From Desertibaculum subflavum (lineage in GTDB: Bacteria > Pseudomonadota > Alphaproteobacteria > Ferrovibrionales > Ferrovibrionaceae), in the NCBI GenBank assembly GCA_003576705.1, contig QOZS01000048.1, positions 1-44,013 of the forward strand: a DNA stretch of 44,013 nucleotides, written 5' to 3'. This document shows, in pieces, positions 1 to 8,363 of the stretch. Position numbers and translations under genes: made by a program. How positions within the stretch are numbered: the stretch's first letter is position 1; each line of letters begins with the position of its first letter. Under the pieces are notes generated by a model. It had not been told where the DNA came from. It did not search any database and was given only the letters and a program-made list of their open reading frames with translations.

Positions 1-66
1 CTTCTCGTCCATCTCACTCGTCTCTTTCCATGGCATCGGCAGATCCCTCTCGCCGACCCACAAAAA

Positions 67-168
67 CTGTCAGGCATCTATCCGGTCTACTCTGTCCGAT
101 ATCTAACCGGTTCGGACCCGCTGGAAACCCCCACCCCGACCCTCCCCCGCCTACCGGCGGGGGGGGGG
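67..168 (+). promoter_or_regulatory. 5' regulatory region of the acyl-CoA dehydrogenase cluster
   Basis: Two imperfect 20-bp direct repeats lie at 67-86 and 92-111, matching at 16 of 20 positions with a 25-bp period. The second ends in the palindrome AACCGGTT (105-112). Downstream, CCCCCGCC (144-151) and GGCGGGGG (156-163) form a perfect 8-bp stem with a 4-nt loop, and the G run continues to ten Gs (159-168) just before the Shine-Dalgarno AGGAGG (181-186). The repeats could be operators for a regulator of acyl-CoA catabolism. A minus-strand ATG at 10-12 may start a divergent gene running off the left edge, but only four codons are visible. No clear -35/-10 pair was found. Confidence 0.4.
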
Positions 169-195
169 AATACACTCGCTAGGAGGCCTGCCCCT

Positions 196-1989
196 ATGCC
201 GACCTATCACGCGCCGCTGAAGGATTACCGCTTCGTGCTGAACGAGCTGATCCAGCTCGACAACTACACCAACCTGCCGGGCTTCCAGGACGCCACGCGC
301 GAGACGGTCGACGCGATCCTGGAGGAGGGTGCGAAGTTCGTCGAAGGGGTGATCGCCCCGATCAACCAGATCGGCGACAAGGAAGGCTGCAAGCTGAAGG
401 ACGGCGTGGTGACCACGCCGACCGGCTTCAAGGAAGCCTACAAGCAATACGTCGAGGGCGGCTGGGCCGGCCTGACGGCGGAGCCGGATTTCGGCGGCCA
501 GGGCCTGCCGCATATTGTCGGCTTCGTCATGTCGGAGATGATGACGGCGGCCAACATGGCCTTCTCGATGTATCCGGGCCTCAGCCACGGCGCCTATGAG
601 GCGATCCTGAAGCACGGCACCGACGAGCAGCGGAAGACCTATCTGCCGAAGCTGATCGAGGGCAGCTGGACCGGCACCATGAACCTGACCGAGCCGCATT
701 GCGGCACCGATCTCGGCCTGATGCGCACCAAGGCCGAGCCGCAAAAGGACGGTAGCTTCAAGATCACCGGCACCAAGATCTTCATCTCCGCCGGCGAGCA
801 CGACATGGCGGAGAACATCATCCACCTGGTACTGGCCAAGATCCCCGGCGGGCCGTCGGGCATCAAGGGCGTCTCGCTTTTCATCGTGCCGAAATTCCTG
901 GTCAACGCCGACGGCAGCCTCGGCGAGCGCAACGGCGTCACCTGCGGCTCGATCGAGCACAAGATGGGCATCCACGGCAACTCGACCTGCGTGTTGAACT
1001 ATGACGGCGCCAAGGGCTGGCTGATCGGCGAAGCGCACAAGGGCATGCGGGCGATGTTCACCATGATGAACGCGGCCCGGCTCGGCGTCGGCATCCAGGG
1101 TCTCGGCGTCGGCGATGTCGCGTTCCAGAACGGCCTCGCCTATGCCAAGGACCGGCTGCAGATGCGCTCGATCTCCGGCGTCAAGGCGCCGGACAAGCCG
1201 GCCGATCCGATCATCGTGCATCCTGATGTCCGGCGCATGCTGATGACGATGAAGGCCTTCACCGAGGGTGCGCGCGCCTTTGCCCTCGAGACCGGGCTGA
1301 AGATCGACTTCGCGCAGAAGCACCCCGACGAGGCGGCGCGGCGCGAGGCGGAGGACTACGTCGCCCTCGTCACGCCGGTGATCAAGGCCTACCTCACCGA
1401 TATGGGCTACGAGACCGCCACCATGGCGCAGCAATGCCTGGGCGGGCACGGCTATATCTGGGAGCACGGCATGGAGCAGTTCGTGCGCGATGCCCGGATC
1501 GCCATGATCTACGAGGGCGCCAACGGCGTGCAGGCGCTCGACCTGGTCGGCCGCAAGCTGCCGGAGGGGATGGGGCGGCTGCTGCGCACCTTCTTCCACC
1601 CCATCGACCGCTTCATCCAAGAGAACATGACTGACGCGAAGATCGCCAAGGACTATGTCATGCCGCTCGCCAAGGCCTTCGCCCGGCTGCAGCAGGCGAC
1701 CGCCTGGATAGCCGAACAGGGCATGAAGAGCCCGGACGAGGCCGGGGGCGCCTCGTCGGATTACCTGAAGATGTTCGCTCTGGTGGCGCTCGGCCATGTC
1801 TGGGCGCGCACCGCCAAGATCGCGCACGAGAAGCTGGCCAATGGTGCCGACGACAAGCCGTTCTACGAGACCAAGCTGGTCACCGCGAAGTTCTTCATGG
1901 ATCGCATGCTGCCGGATACGTCGGGCCTGCTCGCCAAGATCCAGGCCGGCGCCGACAGCATGATGAAGCTGGACGCCGAGGCGTTCTGA
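196..1989 (+). CDS. Acyl-CoA dehydrogenase, long (about 600-residue) type, DmdC-like
   Basis: This is a flavoprotein of the acyl-CoA dehydrogenase superfamily that should introduce a trans-2 double bond into an acyl-CoA and pass electrons to ETF. At 597 residues it matches the long subfamily that includes 3-methylmercaptopropionyl-CoA dehydrogenase (DmdC), with an extra C-terminal helical domain after the usual core. Visible features are the FAD/substrate signature around TEPHCGTD (about residue 165), the C-terminal core motif QQCLGGHGYIWEHG, and IYEGANGVQ with the expected catalytic base Glu440. The start is fixed by AGGAGG at 181-186, nine bases before the ATG. It leads a same-strand series of three dehydrogenases. 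The true acyl substrate cannot be read from sequence; DmdC and medium/long-chain FadE roles are both possible. Confidence 0.9.
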   Translation: MPTYHAPLKDYRFVLNELIQLDNYTNLPGFQDATRETVDAILEEGAKFVEGVIAPINQIGDKEGCKLKDGVVTTPTGFKEAYKQYVEGGWAGLTAEPDFGGQGLPHIVGFVMSEMMTAANMAFSMYPGLSHGAYEAILKHGTDEQRKTYLPKLIEGSWTGTMNLTEPHCGTDLGLMRTKAEPQKDGSFKITGTKIFISAGEHDMAENIIHLVLAKIPGGPSGIKGVSLFIVPKFLVNADGSLGERNGVTCGSIEHKMGIHGNSTCVLNYDGAKGWLIGEAHKGMRAMFTMMNAARLGVGIQGLGVGDVAFQNGLAYAKDRLQMRSISGVKAPDKPADPIIVHPDVRRMLMTMKAFTEGARAFALETGLKIDFAQKHPDEAARREAEDYVALVTPVIKAYLTDMGYETATMAQQCLGGHGYIWEHGMEQFVRDARIAMIYEGANGVQALDLVGRKLPEGMGRLLRTFFHPIDRFIQENMTDAKIAKDYVMPLAKAFARLQQATAWIAEQGMKSPDEAGGASSDYLKMFALVALGHVWARTAKIAHEKLANGADDKPFYETKLVTAKFFMDRMLPDTSGLLAKIQAGADSMMKLDAEAF

Positions 1990-2004
1990 TTCCGCTGTGC
2001 TTTC

Positions 2005-2030
2005 GGGCGCCACGTTGCAGCGTGGCGCCC
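2005..2030 (+). terminator. Perfect 10-bp hairpin between the first two dehydrogenase genes
   Basis: GGGCGCCACG (2005-2014) and its exact complement CGTGGCGCCC (2021-2030) enclose a 6-nt loop, 15 bases after the stop codon. There is no T run after it, so it may be a weak or Rho-assisted terminator, or an mRNA-stabilising structure that uncouples the first dehydrogenase from the next gene 47 bases downstream. Confidence 0.5.
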
Positions 2031-2076
2031 GCTGTGCCATGACCAGAAAAATAAAGTTCGGGATGGAGCCCAAGAT

Positions 2077-3222
2077 ATGACCTGGTTGCCGCGAACCGTC
2101 TTCACGGCGGAACACGACCTGTTCCGGGCCGAGGTGCGCAAGTTCTATGAGCGCGAGATCGTTCCCCATCACGCCCAGTGGGAGAAGGACGGCGTCGTGC
2201 CGCGCTCCGCCTGGAAGAAGGCGGGCGATGCCGGCTTCCTCTGCGCCACCATGCCGGAGGAATATGGCGGCGCCGGCGTCGACCGGCTGTACAGCGCCAT
2301 CTTGATGGAGGAGCAGGCGCGGGCGAATACATCCGGCCCCGGCTGGTCGCTGCATTCCGACATCGTCGCGCCCTATATCCTCAACTACGGCACGGAAGAG
2401 CAGAAGAAGAAGTACCTGCCGGCCATGGCCAAGGGCGACGTCATCGGCGCCATCGCCATGACCGAACCCGGCACCGGCTCCGACCTGCAGGGCGTGCGGA
2501 CGACCGCCATCCGCGACGGCGATCACTACGTCATCAACGGCCAGAAGACCTTCATTACCAACGGCCAGAACGCCGACCTCGTCATCCTGGTCACCAAGAC
2601 CGATCCGAAGCAGGGCGCCAAGGGCATCTCGCTGATCCTGGTCGAGGCCGGCATGCCGGGCTTCACCAAGGGCCGCAATCTCGAGAAGCTCGGCATGCAT
2701 GCGCAGGACACCTCGGAGCTGTTCTTCTCCGACGTCCGCGTGCCGGTCTCGAACCTGCTCGGTGACAAGGAAGGCCAGGGCTTCTATCAGCTGATGAAGG
2801 AGCTGGCCTGGGAACGGCTGCAGGTCGCGATCTCCGCCATCGCCAATGCCGAGGCGGCCCTGCAATGGACGGTCGACTACACCAAGGAGCGCAAGGCCTT
2901 CGGCCAGCCGATCGCCGATTTCCAGAACACCCGCTTCAAGCTCGCCGATCTCAAGACGCAGATCCAGGCGGCGCGCGCCTTTGTCGACCGTTGCCTGGAG
3001 CTGGTGGTGAAGGGCGAGCTCGACGCCGCCTCCGGCGCGATGGCGAAATACTGGTGCTCGGACCTGCAGAACAGCGTGCTGAACGAGTGCCTGCAGCTGC
3101 ATGGCGGCTACGGCTTCATGTGGGAATACCCGATCACCCGCGCCTATGCCGATGCCCGCGTGCAGAAGATCTACGCCGGCACCAACGAGATCATGAAGGA
3201 ATTGATCAGCCGCACGCTCTGA
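2077..3222 (+). CDS. Acyl-CoA dehydrogenase, first of a tandem pair
   Basis: A 381-residue flavoprotein of standard acyl-CoA dehydrogenase length, expected to be cytoplasmic and to feed electrons to ETF. Family motifs include FLCATMPEEYGGAG, AMTEPGTGSDLQG, NGQKTFITNG and LHGGYGFMWEYPITRAYAD. The position that holds the catalytic Glu in the medium-chain enzyme is Ala367 here (YAGTNE). Instead, the stretch MKELAWERL (Glu242, Glu246) resembles the helix that supplies the base in long-chain and isovaleryl-type enzymes. The ATG is preceded by GGAG at 2065-2068. The next gene, 28 bases downstream, is a close paralog of identical length, which points to tandem duplication. The substrate is unknown; long-chain or branched acyl-CoA is plausible. 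Confidence 0.9.
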   Translation: MTWLPRTVFTAEHDLFRAEVRKFYEREIVPHHAQWEKDGVVPRSAWKKAGDAGFLCATMPEEYGGAGVDRLYSAILMEEQARANTSGPGWSLHSDIVAPYILNYGTEEQKKKYLPAMAKGDVIGAIAMTEPGTGSDLQGVRTTAIRDGDHYVINGQKTFITNGQNADLVILVTKTDPKQGAKGISLILVEAGMPGFTKGRNLEKLGMHAQDTSELFFSDVRVPVSNLLGDKEGQGFYQLMKELAWERLQVAISAIANAEAALQWTVDYTKERKAFGQPIADFQNTRFKLADLKTQIQAARAFVDRCLELVVKGELDAASGAMAKYWCSDLQNSVLNECLQLHGGYGFMWEYPITRAYADARVQKIYAGTNEIMKELISRTL

Positions 3223-3250
3223 ACGCCGGCTGACGCAAGGGAACGAGACC

Positions 3251-4396
3251 ATGAACGGCACCATTCCGCGTACCATCTTCAAGGCGGAGCACGACGAGTT
3301 CCGCAGCCATGTTCGCCGCTTCTACGAACGCGAGATCACCCCGCATCGGGAGGAGTGGGAGGCGGCCGGCCAGATCAGCCGCGAGGCCTGGGCGAAGGCG
3401 GGCGAGGCGGGCTTCCTCTGCGCCACCATGCCGGAGGAATATGGCGGGGCCGGCGTCGACCGGCTGTACAGCGCGGTGCTGATCGAGGAGCAGGCCCGCA
3501 CCTTCAACTCGGGCCCGGGCTTCTCGCTGCATTCCGACATCGTCGCGCCCTACATCCTCAATTACGGCACCGAGGCGCAGAAGCAGAAGTACCTGCCGCG
3601 CATGGCCAAGGGCGAGATCATCGGCTGCATCGCCATGACCGAGCCCGGCGCCGGTTCCGACCTGCAGGGCGTGAAGACGACCGCGATCAAGCAGGGCGAC
3701 CACTTCCTGATCAACGGCCAGAAGACCTTCATCACCAACGGCTACATGTCCGACTTCGTCGTGCTGGTGGCGAAGACCGATCCGACCGCCGGCGCCAAGG
3801 GCATCTCGCTGATCCTGGTGGATACCGGCACCGAGGGCTACCAGAAGGGCAAGAAGCTGAAGAAGATCGGCATGCACGCGCAGGACACCGCCGAGCTCTT
3901 CTTCGACAACGTCCGCGTGCCGCGCGAGAACCTGCTGGGTGAGGAGGGCAAGGGCTTCATCCAGCTGATGAAGGAGCTCGCCTGGGAGCGCATGCAGATC
4001 GCCATCCGCAATGTCGAGATGGCGGATTCGGTGCTGAGCCACACCGTCGACTACGTGAAGGAACGCAAGGCCTTCAAGCAGTCGATCATGGACTTCCAGA
4101 ACACCAAGTTCCGCCTGGCCGAGGTGAAGACCGAGATCCAGGTGGCGCGGGTCTTCGTCGACCGCTGCATCGAGGCGGTGGTCAAGCGCGAGCTCGACCC
4201 GGCGACCGGGGCGATGGCGAAGCTCTATGCCTCCGAGATGTCGAACCGCGTGGTCGATACCTGCCTGCAATTCTTTGGCGGCTGGGGCTATATGTGGGAA
4301 TTCCCGATCGCCCGCGCTTACGCCGATGCCCGCGTGCAGCGCATCTTCGGCGGCACCAGCGAGGTGATGAAGGAAATCGTCGCCCGGACGCTCTAG
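3251..4396 (+). CDS. Acyl-CoA dehydrogenase, second of a tandem pair
   Basis: A 381-residue acyl-CoA dehydrogenase about 70% identical by eye to the preceding gene product and colinear with it over its whole length. It keeps FLCATMPEEYGGAG, AMTEPGAGSDLQG, NGQKTFITNG and the C-terminal WGYMWEFPIARAYADARV block. The medium-chain catalytic Glu position is Gly (FGGTSE), so the base is probably a Glu of MKELAWERM, as in long-chain-type enzymes. An AAGGGA stretch precedes the ATG. The 28-base gap to the upstream gene and 26-base gap to the downstream gene suggest a single transcript. Keeping both copies suggests different acyl substrates, but this is inference. Confidence 0.9.
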   Translation: MNGTIPRTIFKAEHDEFRSHVRRFYEREITPHREEWEAAGQISREAWAKAGEAGFLCATMPEEYGGAGVDRLYSAVLIEEQARTFNSGPGFSLHSDIVAPYILNYGTEAQKQKYLPRMAKGEIIGCIAMTEPGAGSDLQGVKTTAIKQGDHFLINGQKTFITNGYMSDFVVLVAKTDPTAGAKGISLILVDTGTEGYQKGKKLKKIGMHAQDTAELFFDNVRVPRENLLGEEGKGFIQLMKELAWERMQIAIRNVEMADSVLSHTVDYVKERKAFKQSIMDFQNTKFRLAEVKTEIQVARVFVDRCIEAVVKRELDPATGAMAKLYASEMSNRVVDTCLQFFGGWGYMWEFPIARAYADARVQRIFGGTSEVMKEIVARTL

Positions 4397-4422
4397 GTCC
4401 GGCGATGCGCTAAGGTGGCCGC

Positions 4423-5709
4423 ATGCGGCCCCCGGCACCTCGACCAGATCCACTCGCCGAGCCGGCCCGGCTCTATGCGGCCGGGCGGATCGCCGAAGCG
4501 GATCGGCGGCTCGACGCGCTGCAGAAGGCGCGCCCTGGCGATGCCGAGTTCCAGTTCAACCTGGCGGCGCTGGCCGACCAGGCCGGGCGCACCGAACGGG
4601 CGCGGGCAGGCTATGAACGCGTCCTGCGCCTGGCGCCGAATGCGCTCGCGGCCTGGATGAATCTCGGCTCGCTGCAGCTCAGGCTCGACAACGCGGCCGA
4701 GGCCGAGCGCTGTTTCCGGCGCGCGGCCGAGCTGGCGCCGGGCCTTGCGGATGCGGCGCTAGGGCTTGGCTTCGCGCTGACCCGTGCGGAGAATGCCGAG
4801 GCCGCCGCCGCCGCTTTTTCCCGCGCGGTCGAGCTCGACCCGCGACGGCCGGAGGCGCTGGCCAATCTCGGTGCCGCGCGGCTCAAGCTCGGAGACGCGA
4901 CGGGGGCGGGGGATGCATTGCGCCGCGCCCTTGCGCTGGCGCCTGCCAATTCCGACATCGCCTGCAGCCTTGGCATCGCCGAGCTGCAATCCGGCGATGC
5001 GGCCGCCGCCGCGGCGGCGCTCGATCGCCTTCTGGCGCGGACGCCGAGCCATGCGCGGGCGCTCGGCGCCCGGGCCGCGGCAGCCATCCGCCTCGGCGAC
5101 CGGGCCAGGGCCGCCCTTCTGCTCGACGCCGATCGCCTGGTGCGCCGGCACCCGATCGCATTGCCGCCGGCCTATCCGACGTTGACCGCCTTCCATGTCG
5201 CACTGGCGCAGGCGGCGGAGCAGCACCCGACGCTGGTCCGTGGCCGTGCCGGCAAGACGACCCGCAATGGCGGTCAGACCGGCAATCTGGGGGACGATCC
5301 GGATCCGGCGATCGCCGCGCTCGTGGGCGAGGTTCGCCGGGCGCTGAACGCCTTTCTCGCGGCAGATGGTCAGGCGCCGAAAGCCTGGCGCCTCAACATC
5401 TGGGCGACCGTGCTCGATATCGATGGCCACCAGGCGACGCACAACCATCCCGGCGGCGCGGCGAGCGGCGTCTATTACGTGCGCGTGCCGTCGCCGATCG
5501 GGTCAGTAGCGGCGGGCGAGGCGGGCTTCATCGAGTTTGGCCGGCCGCCGCCGGAATTCGGCGCCGGCGATGAAGGGCTGATCCGCACCATCCGACCGGA
5601 AGAGGGGGCGATGCTGCTGTTCCCCTCGCATCTCTGGCATCGCACCATTCCGTTCCGCGCCGACCGCGCCCGCATCAGCATCGCCTTCGACGCCGTGCCC
5701 ACGGCGTGA
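4423..5709 (+). CDS. TPR protein fused to a 2OG-Fe(II) oxygenase domain
   Basis: The first 230 or so residues are tetratricopeptide repeats (alternating helices with the W/L/G-A-Y/F-A-P spacing). Residues from about 260 to the C-terminus (428) look like the putative 2OG-Fe(II) oxygenase family often fused to TPRs. Visible pieces are LNIWATVLD, THNHPGGAASGVYYV (His340, His342), GAMLLFPSHLWHRT (His406) and a final RISIAF, which fit an Fe(II)-binding double-stranded beta helix with a 2-oxoglutarate-binding Arg. Such enzymes hydroxylate proteins or small molecules; the substrate is unknown, and TPRs suggest a protein partner. AAGGTGG sits six bases before the ATG. It follows the dehydrogenases by 26 bases and precedes a second TPR gene and a carbamoyltransferase. 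Confidence 0.82.
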   Translation: MRPPAPRPDPLAEPARLYAAGRIAEADRRLDALQKARPGDAEFQFNLAALADQAGRTERARAGYERVLRLAPNALAAWMNLGSLQLRLDNAAEAERCFRRAAELAPGLADAALGLGFALTRAENAEAAAAAFSRAVELDPRRPEALANLGAARLKLGDATGAGDALRRALALAPANSDIACSLGIAELQSGDAAAAAAALDRLLARTPSHARALGARAAAAIRLGDRARAALLLDADRLVRRHPIALPPAYPTLTAFHVALAQAAEQHPTLVRGRAGKTTRNGGQTGNLGDDPDPAIAALVGEVRRALNAFLAADGQAPKAWRLNIWATVLDIDGHQATHNHPGGAASGVYYVRVPSPIGSVAAGEAGFIEFGRPPPEFGAGDEGLIRTIRPEEGAMLLFPSHLWHRTIPFRADRARISIAFDAVPTA

Positions 5710-5993
5710 CGGCTTCCGGTTGCCTCCCAAGTAAAGTCAACAGGAAAGCATGTCATAGCTAAGTTGGGCACTGCCGCGTTTTCTGCAGAGCTTGCGGGGA
5801 TTCGCGCTCGCTATACTTGGCGTCACAAAACAGAAATCGTTTAGGGTTCCTCGCAAATGCGGCGCGTTGCGTGCGCGGTCGACCGGCCGGGTGCGGTTAC
5901 GATGGCGCAAAGTCCGGCGCGGCCGAAGCCGTTTCCGGGCTCTTCCGACGGCATTTTCCAGGCGCGCGGTGACATTGCGGCGCGGGGTCGGCG
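5710..5993. other. 284-bp intergenic region with a possible promoter and a 31-codon ORF
   Basis: This gap separates the oxygenase gene from the TPR/carbamoyltransferase pair. A TATACT hexamer (5812-5817) follows TTGCGG (5792-5797), but the spacing is only 14 bases, so a promoter is possible and not strong. A 31-codon reading frame (5902-5997) begins with ATG and stops in an ATGA overlap with the next gene's start at 5994. It could be a leader peptide that couples translation, or chance in GC-rich DNA. No other feature was seen. Confidence 0.25.
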
Positions 5994-6686
5994 ATGAGCG
6001 CCGGCAAGATCGAAGCGCTGCGCCTCCAGGCACGTCGCGCGGTCGCGGCGGGCAGGCTGCGCGAGGCAGGTGATCTGCTGCGCCGCGCCCTGTCGCAGGC
6101 GCCGCGGGATGCGGCAATGATGGCGGAACTCGGTGTGGTGGAGGCGCAGTCGGGCCGGCCGGCGGAGGGCGTCGCCCTGCTTCGGCGCGCCGCCGCCCTG
6201 CGCCCGCACGACCTTGCCATTCGCTTCAATCTCGGCTGTCTGCGCCGGATGCTGGGGCAGCCCGAAGCCCTCGCCGATTTCGAGGCGGTCACGGCGGCCG
6301 ATCCCCGGCATCTCGGCGCCTGGATGAACGGCGCCGACCTGCACCTCGCCGCCGGTCGCGCTCTGGCGGCCAAACTGGCCTATCGGCACGCCGCGACGCT
6401 CGCGCCGCTGCTGCCGGAACCTCTGTTCGGCATCGGTCGTGCGGCCTTCGCCGAGGGCAATTTCGCCGAGGCCGAATCCGCCTATCGCGAGGCCCTGGCG
6501 CTGGCCCAGGGCTTCGTCCAGGCCTGGATCGAGCTGGGCAGGGTTCGCTTCGCCCTCGGCCGCCAGCGCGATGCCGAGGCCGCTTATCGCGGCGCCATCC
6601 GCTTCGCCCCGGACAATCCCGAGGCATTGGCGGCGCTGGCCGCGATGGTCGCGGCGCCCGATACCGGGCGGGGCGCGCCGCAGTGA
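5994..6686 (+). CDS. TPR-repeat protein
   Basis: A 230-residue protein made almost wholly of tetratricopeptide repeats, for example AGDLLRRALSQAPRDAAMM and AESAYREALALAQGF, with no signal peptide or membrane segment. TPR solenoids bind partner proteins. Its stop codon overlaps the GTG start of the carbamoyltransferase by four bases (GTGA), indicating translational coupling and probably a shared function. It resembles the TPR half of the preceding oxygenase in style and may be a separate adaptor for the same pathway. The ATG at 5994 was chosen because TPR sequence starts within 10-15 residues of it; a loose GGGG-type ribosome site precedes it. Its partner is unknown. Confidence 0.8.
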   Translation: MSAGKIEALRLQARRAVAAGRLREAGDLLRRALSQAPRDAAMMAELGVVEAQSGRPAEGVALLRRAAALRPHDLAIRFNLGCLRRMLGQPEALADFEAVTAADPRHLGAWMNGADLHLAAGRALAAKLAYRHAATLAPLLPEPLFGIGRAAFAEGNFAEAESAYREALALAQGFVQAWIELGRVRFALGRQRDAEAAYRGAIRFAPDNPEALAALAAMVAAPDTGRGAPQ

Positions 6687-8362
6687 CCACCTGGATCCTG
6701 GGCGTCGCCGCCAGCCACAATGGCGGCGCCGCGCTGATCCGGGACGGAAGGGTCGTGGTCGCCGTGCAATCCGAGCGGCTGACCCGGCAGAAGCGGCAGG
6801 GCACGGCCTTCGATCAGCCGAACGAGGCCTTGCGCTGCGCCATGCGCTATTGCCTCGACGCCGCGGGGATCGAGGCCGGCGCGCTGGCCGCGGTGGCAAC
6901 CTCGACGCCGTGGGACGTCTGGCGTTTCGACCCGAAACTGCACCTTGGCGTGCCGGTACCGGTGGTCTCGGTGCCGCATCATCTGGCGCATGCGGAATAT
7001 GCCGTGCATTGGGCCGAGACGACCGACGCCCTGGTCCTGGTGGTCGACGGCAGCGGCAGCTTCGAATACCACCGACCCGAGCTTGCGGTCGCCGAGGCCG
7101 AGGCGGCGGACGCGGTGCGGCTGATTCACGACGAGGGCAAGGAGACGATATCGGCCTATCGGTACGACGGGCGCCGGCTGGAGCTCGTCTACCGCAACGC
7201 GGTCGGCCGTGGCCGACCCGCCCCCGGCGGCACGCGGCGTTTCCGGCGCAGCCTCGGGCATCTTTGGGAGTGGTGCTCGGACTATTGCTTCGACGACATG
7301 CACGAGGCGGGCAAGGTGATGGGCCTCGCGCCGTTCGGCGATCCGGCCCGCTTTCGCGACTGCGCGCTCGCCGGGTTCGGTAAAAGCGGCGAGGCGGAGC
7401 TGCGCTTCGATCTCGCCTTTGAGCAGTTCCGCCGGCCGAATCGCTCGCGCATCGATGTGGTGAGCGACGCGCACTACGCCGACCTCGCGGCGCACGTGCA
7501 GGAATGCACCGACCGTTTCCTGCTCGACCTCGCGCGCTTCCTGCACCGCCGGCATCCGGCGCGCGATCTCTGCTATTCCGGTGGCGTCGCCCTGAACATC
7601 CTGGCGAACGAGAGGCTGATCCGCGAGGGGCCGTTCGCACACGTGCACCTCAACGGTGCCTGCGAGGACAACGGCACCGCGCTGGGCGCGGCGCTCGCCG
7701 CGCACCATCGGCTGACCGGACGGCGCGAGACGGAAAAGGTGCGCGACAGCTGGGGGCGCGCCTACGCCGATGCCGAGATCGCAGGCGCGGCGCGGGCAAT
7801 AGGGGCGCCGTACGCGACGGTCGGCCTCGCCGCTGCCACCGAACGGGCTGCCGCGGCGATCATCGGCGGAAAGGTGGTGGGCTGGTTCCAGGGCGGCAGC
7901 GAGTTCGGCCCGCGCGCGCTCGGGCATCGCAGCATCATCGCCGATGCGCGCTCCGCGGCGACCAAGCCGGTGCTCGACACCAAGGTGAAGCGCCGCGAGC
8001 CCTATCGGCCCTATGCGCCCGCGGTGCTGCACGAACAGGCCGCTTCCTGGTTCGACCTCGAAGGCGTCTCGCCGGTGATGATGCGGGTGGCGCGCGTGCG
8101 CTCGCCGCAGAAGTTGCCGGCCATCACCCATGTCGACGGCACCGCACGGGTGCAGACGGTTCACCCCGACGACAATGGCGCCTTCCATGGCCTGATCCGG
8201 GCGGTCGGCGCGCGGACGGGCGTGCCGGTCGTGCTCAATACGTCGTTCAACATTGCGGGCGAGCCGATCGTGGAAACGCCGGCCGATGCGCTTCAGACCT
8301 TCCTTGCCTCGGGGATGGACCTGCTGGTGCTGGAGGGCACCGTCGTCGAGCGTCCTGCATAG
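6683..8362 (+). CDS. Carbamoyltransferase, NodU/CmcH family
   Basis: A 559-residue enzyme expected to transfer a carbamoyl group from carbamoyl phosphate, via carbamoyl-adenylate, to a hydroxyl of a glycan, antibiotic or similar acceptor. The N-terminal Kae1-like half shows ILGVAASHNGGAALI, VPHHLAHAEYA (His99, His100, His103), VVDGSGSFEYH and CYSGGVALNI. The C-terminal half shows GGSEFGPRALGHRSIIADAR, REPYRPYAP, VDGTARVQTV and LNTSFNIAGEPIVETPADA, all hallmarks of the family. The start is a GTG overlapping the stop of the TPR gene. No polysaccharide or antibiotic biosynthesis genes are nearby, so the acceptor is unknown; the adjacent TPR and 2OG-oxygenase genes hint that it may be a protein or a protein-bound group. 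Confidence 0.92.
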   Translation: MTTWILGVAASHNGGAALIRDGRVVVAVQSERLTRQKRQGTAFDQPNEALRCAMRYCLDAAGIEAGALAAVATSTPWDVWRFDPKLHLGVPVPVVSVPHHLAHAEYAVHWAETTDALVLVVDGSGSFEYHRPELAVAEAEAADAVRLIHDEGKETISAYRYDGRRLELVYRNAVGRGRPAPGGTRRFRRSLGHLWEWCSDYCFDDMHEAGKVMGLAPFGDPARFRDCALAGFGKSGEAELRFDLAFEQFRRPNRSRIDVVSDAHYADLAAHVQECTDRFLLDLARFLHRRHPARDLCYSGGVALNILANERLIREGPFAHVHLNGACEDNGTALGAALAAHHRLTGRRETEKVRDSWGRAYADAEIAGAARAIGAPYATVGLAAATERAAAAIIGGKVVGWFQGGSEFGPRALGHRSIIADARSAATKPVLDTKVKRREPYRPYAPAVLHEQAASWFDLEGVSPVMMRVARVRSPQKLPAITHVDGTARVQTVHPDDNGAFHGLIRAVGARTGVPVVLNTSFNIAGEPIVETPADALQTFLASGMDLLVLEGTVVERPA

Positions 8363-8363
8363 A

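Noticed and set aside
1..12. Start of a divergent regulator gene (minus-strand ATG at 12-10)
   Set aside because: Only four codons are visible and the ribosome site is weak, so it is not annotated as a gene; the left-hand sequence would decide.
151..3282. A 1043-codon open frame on the minus strand opposite the first two dehydrogenases
   Set aside because: It is a codon-bias shadow: the plus strand encodes clear dehydrogenase motifs, and the antisense peptide is low-complexity, rich in Arg, His, Leu and Asp.
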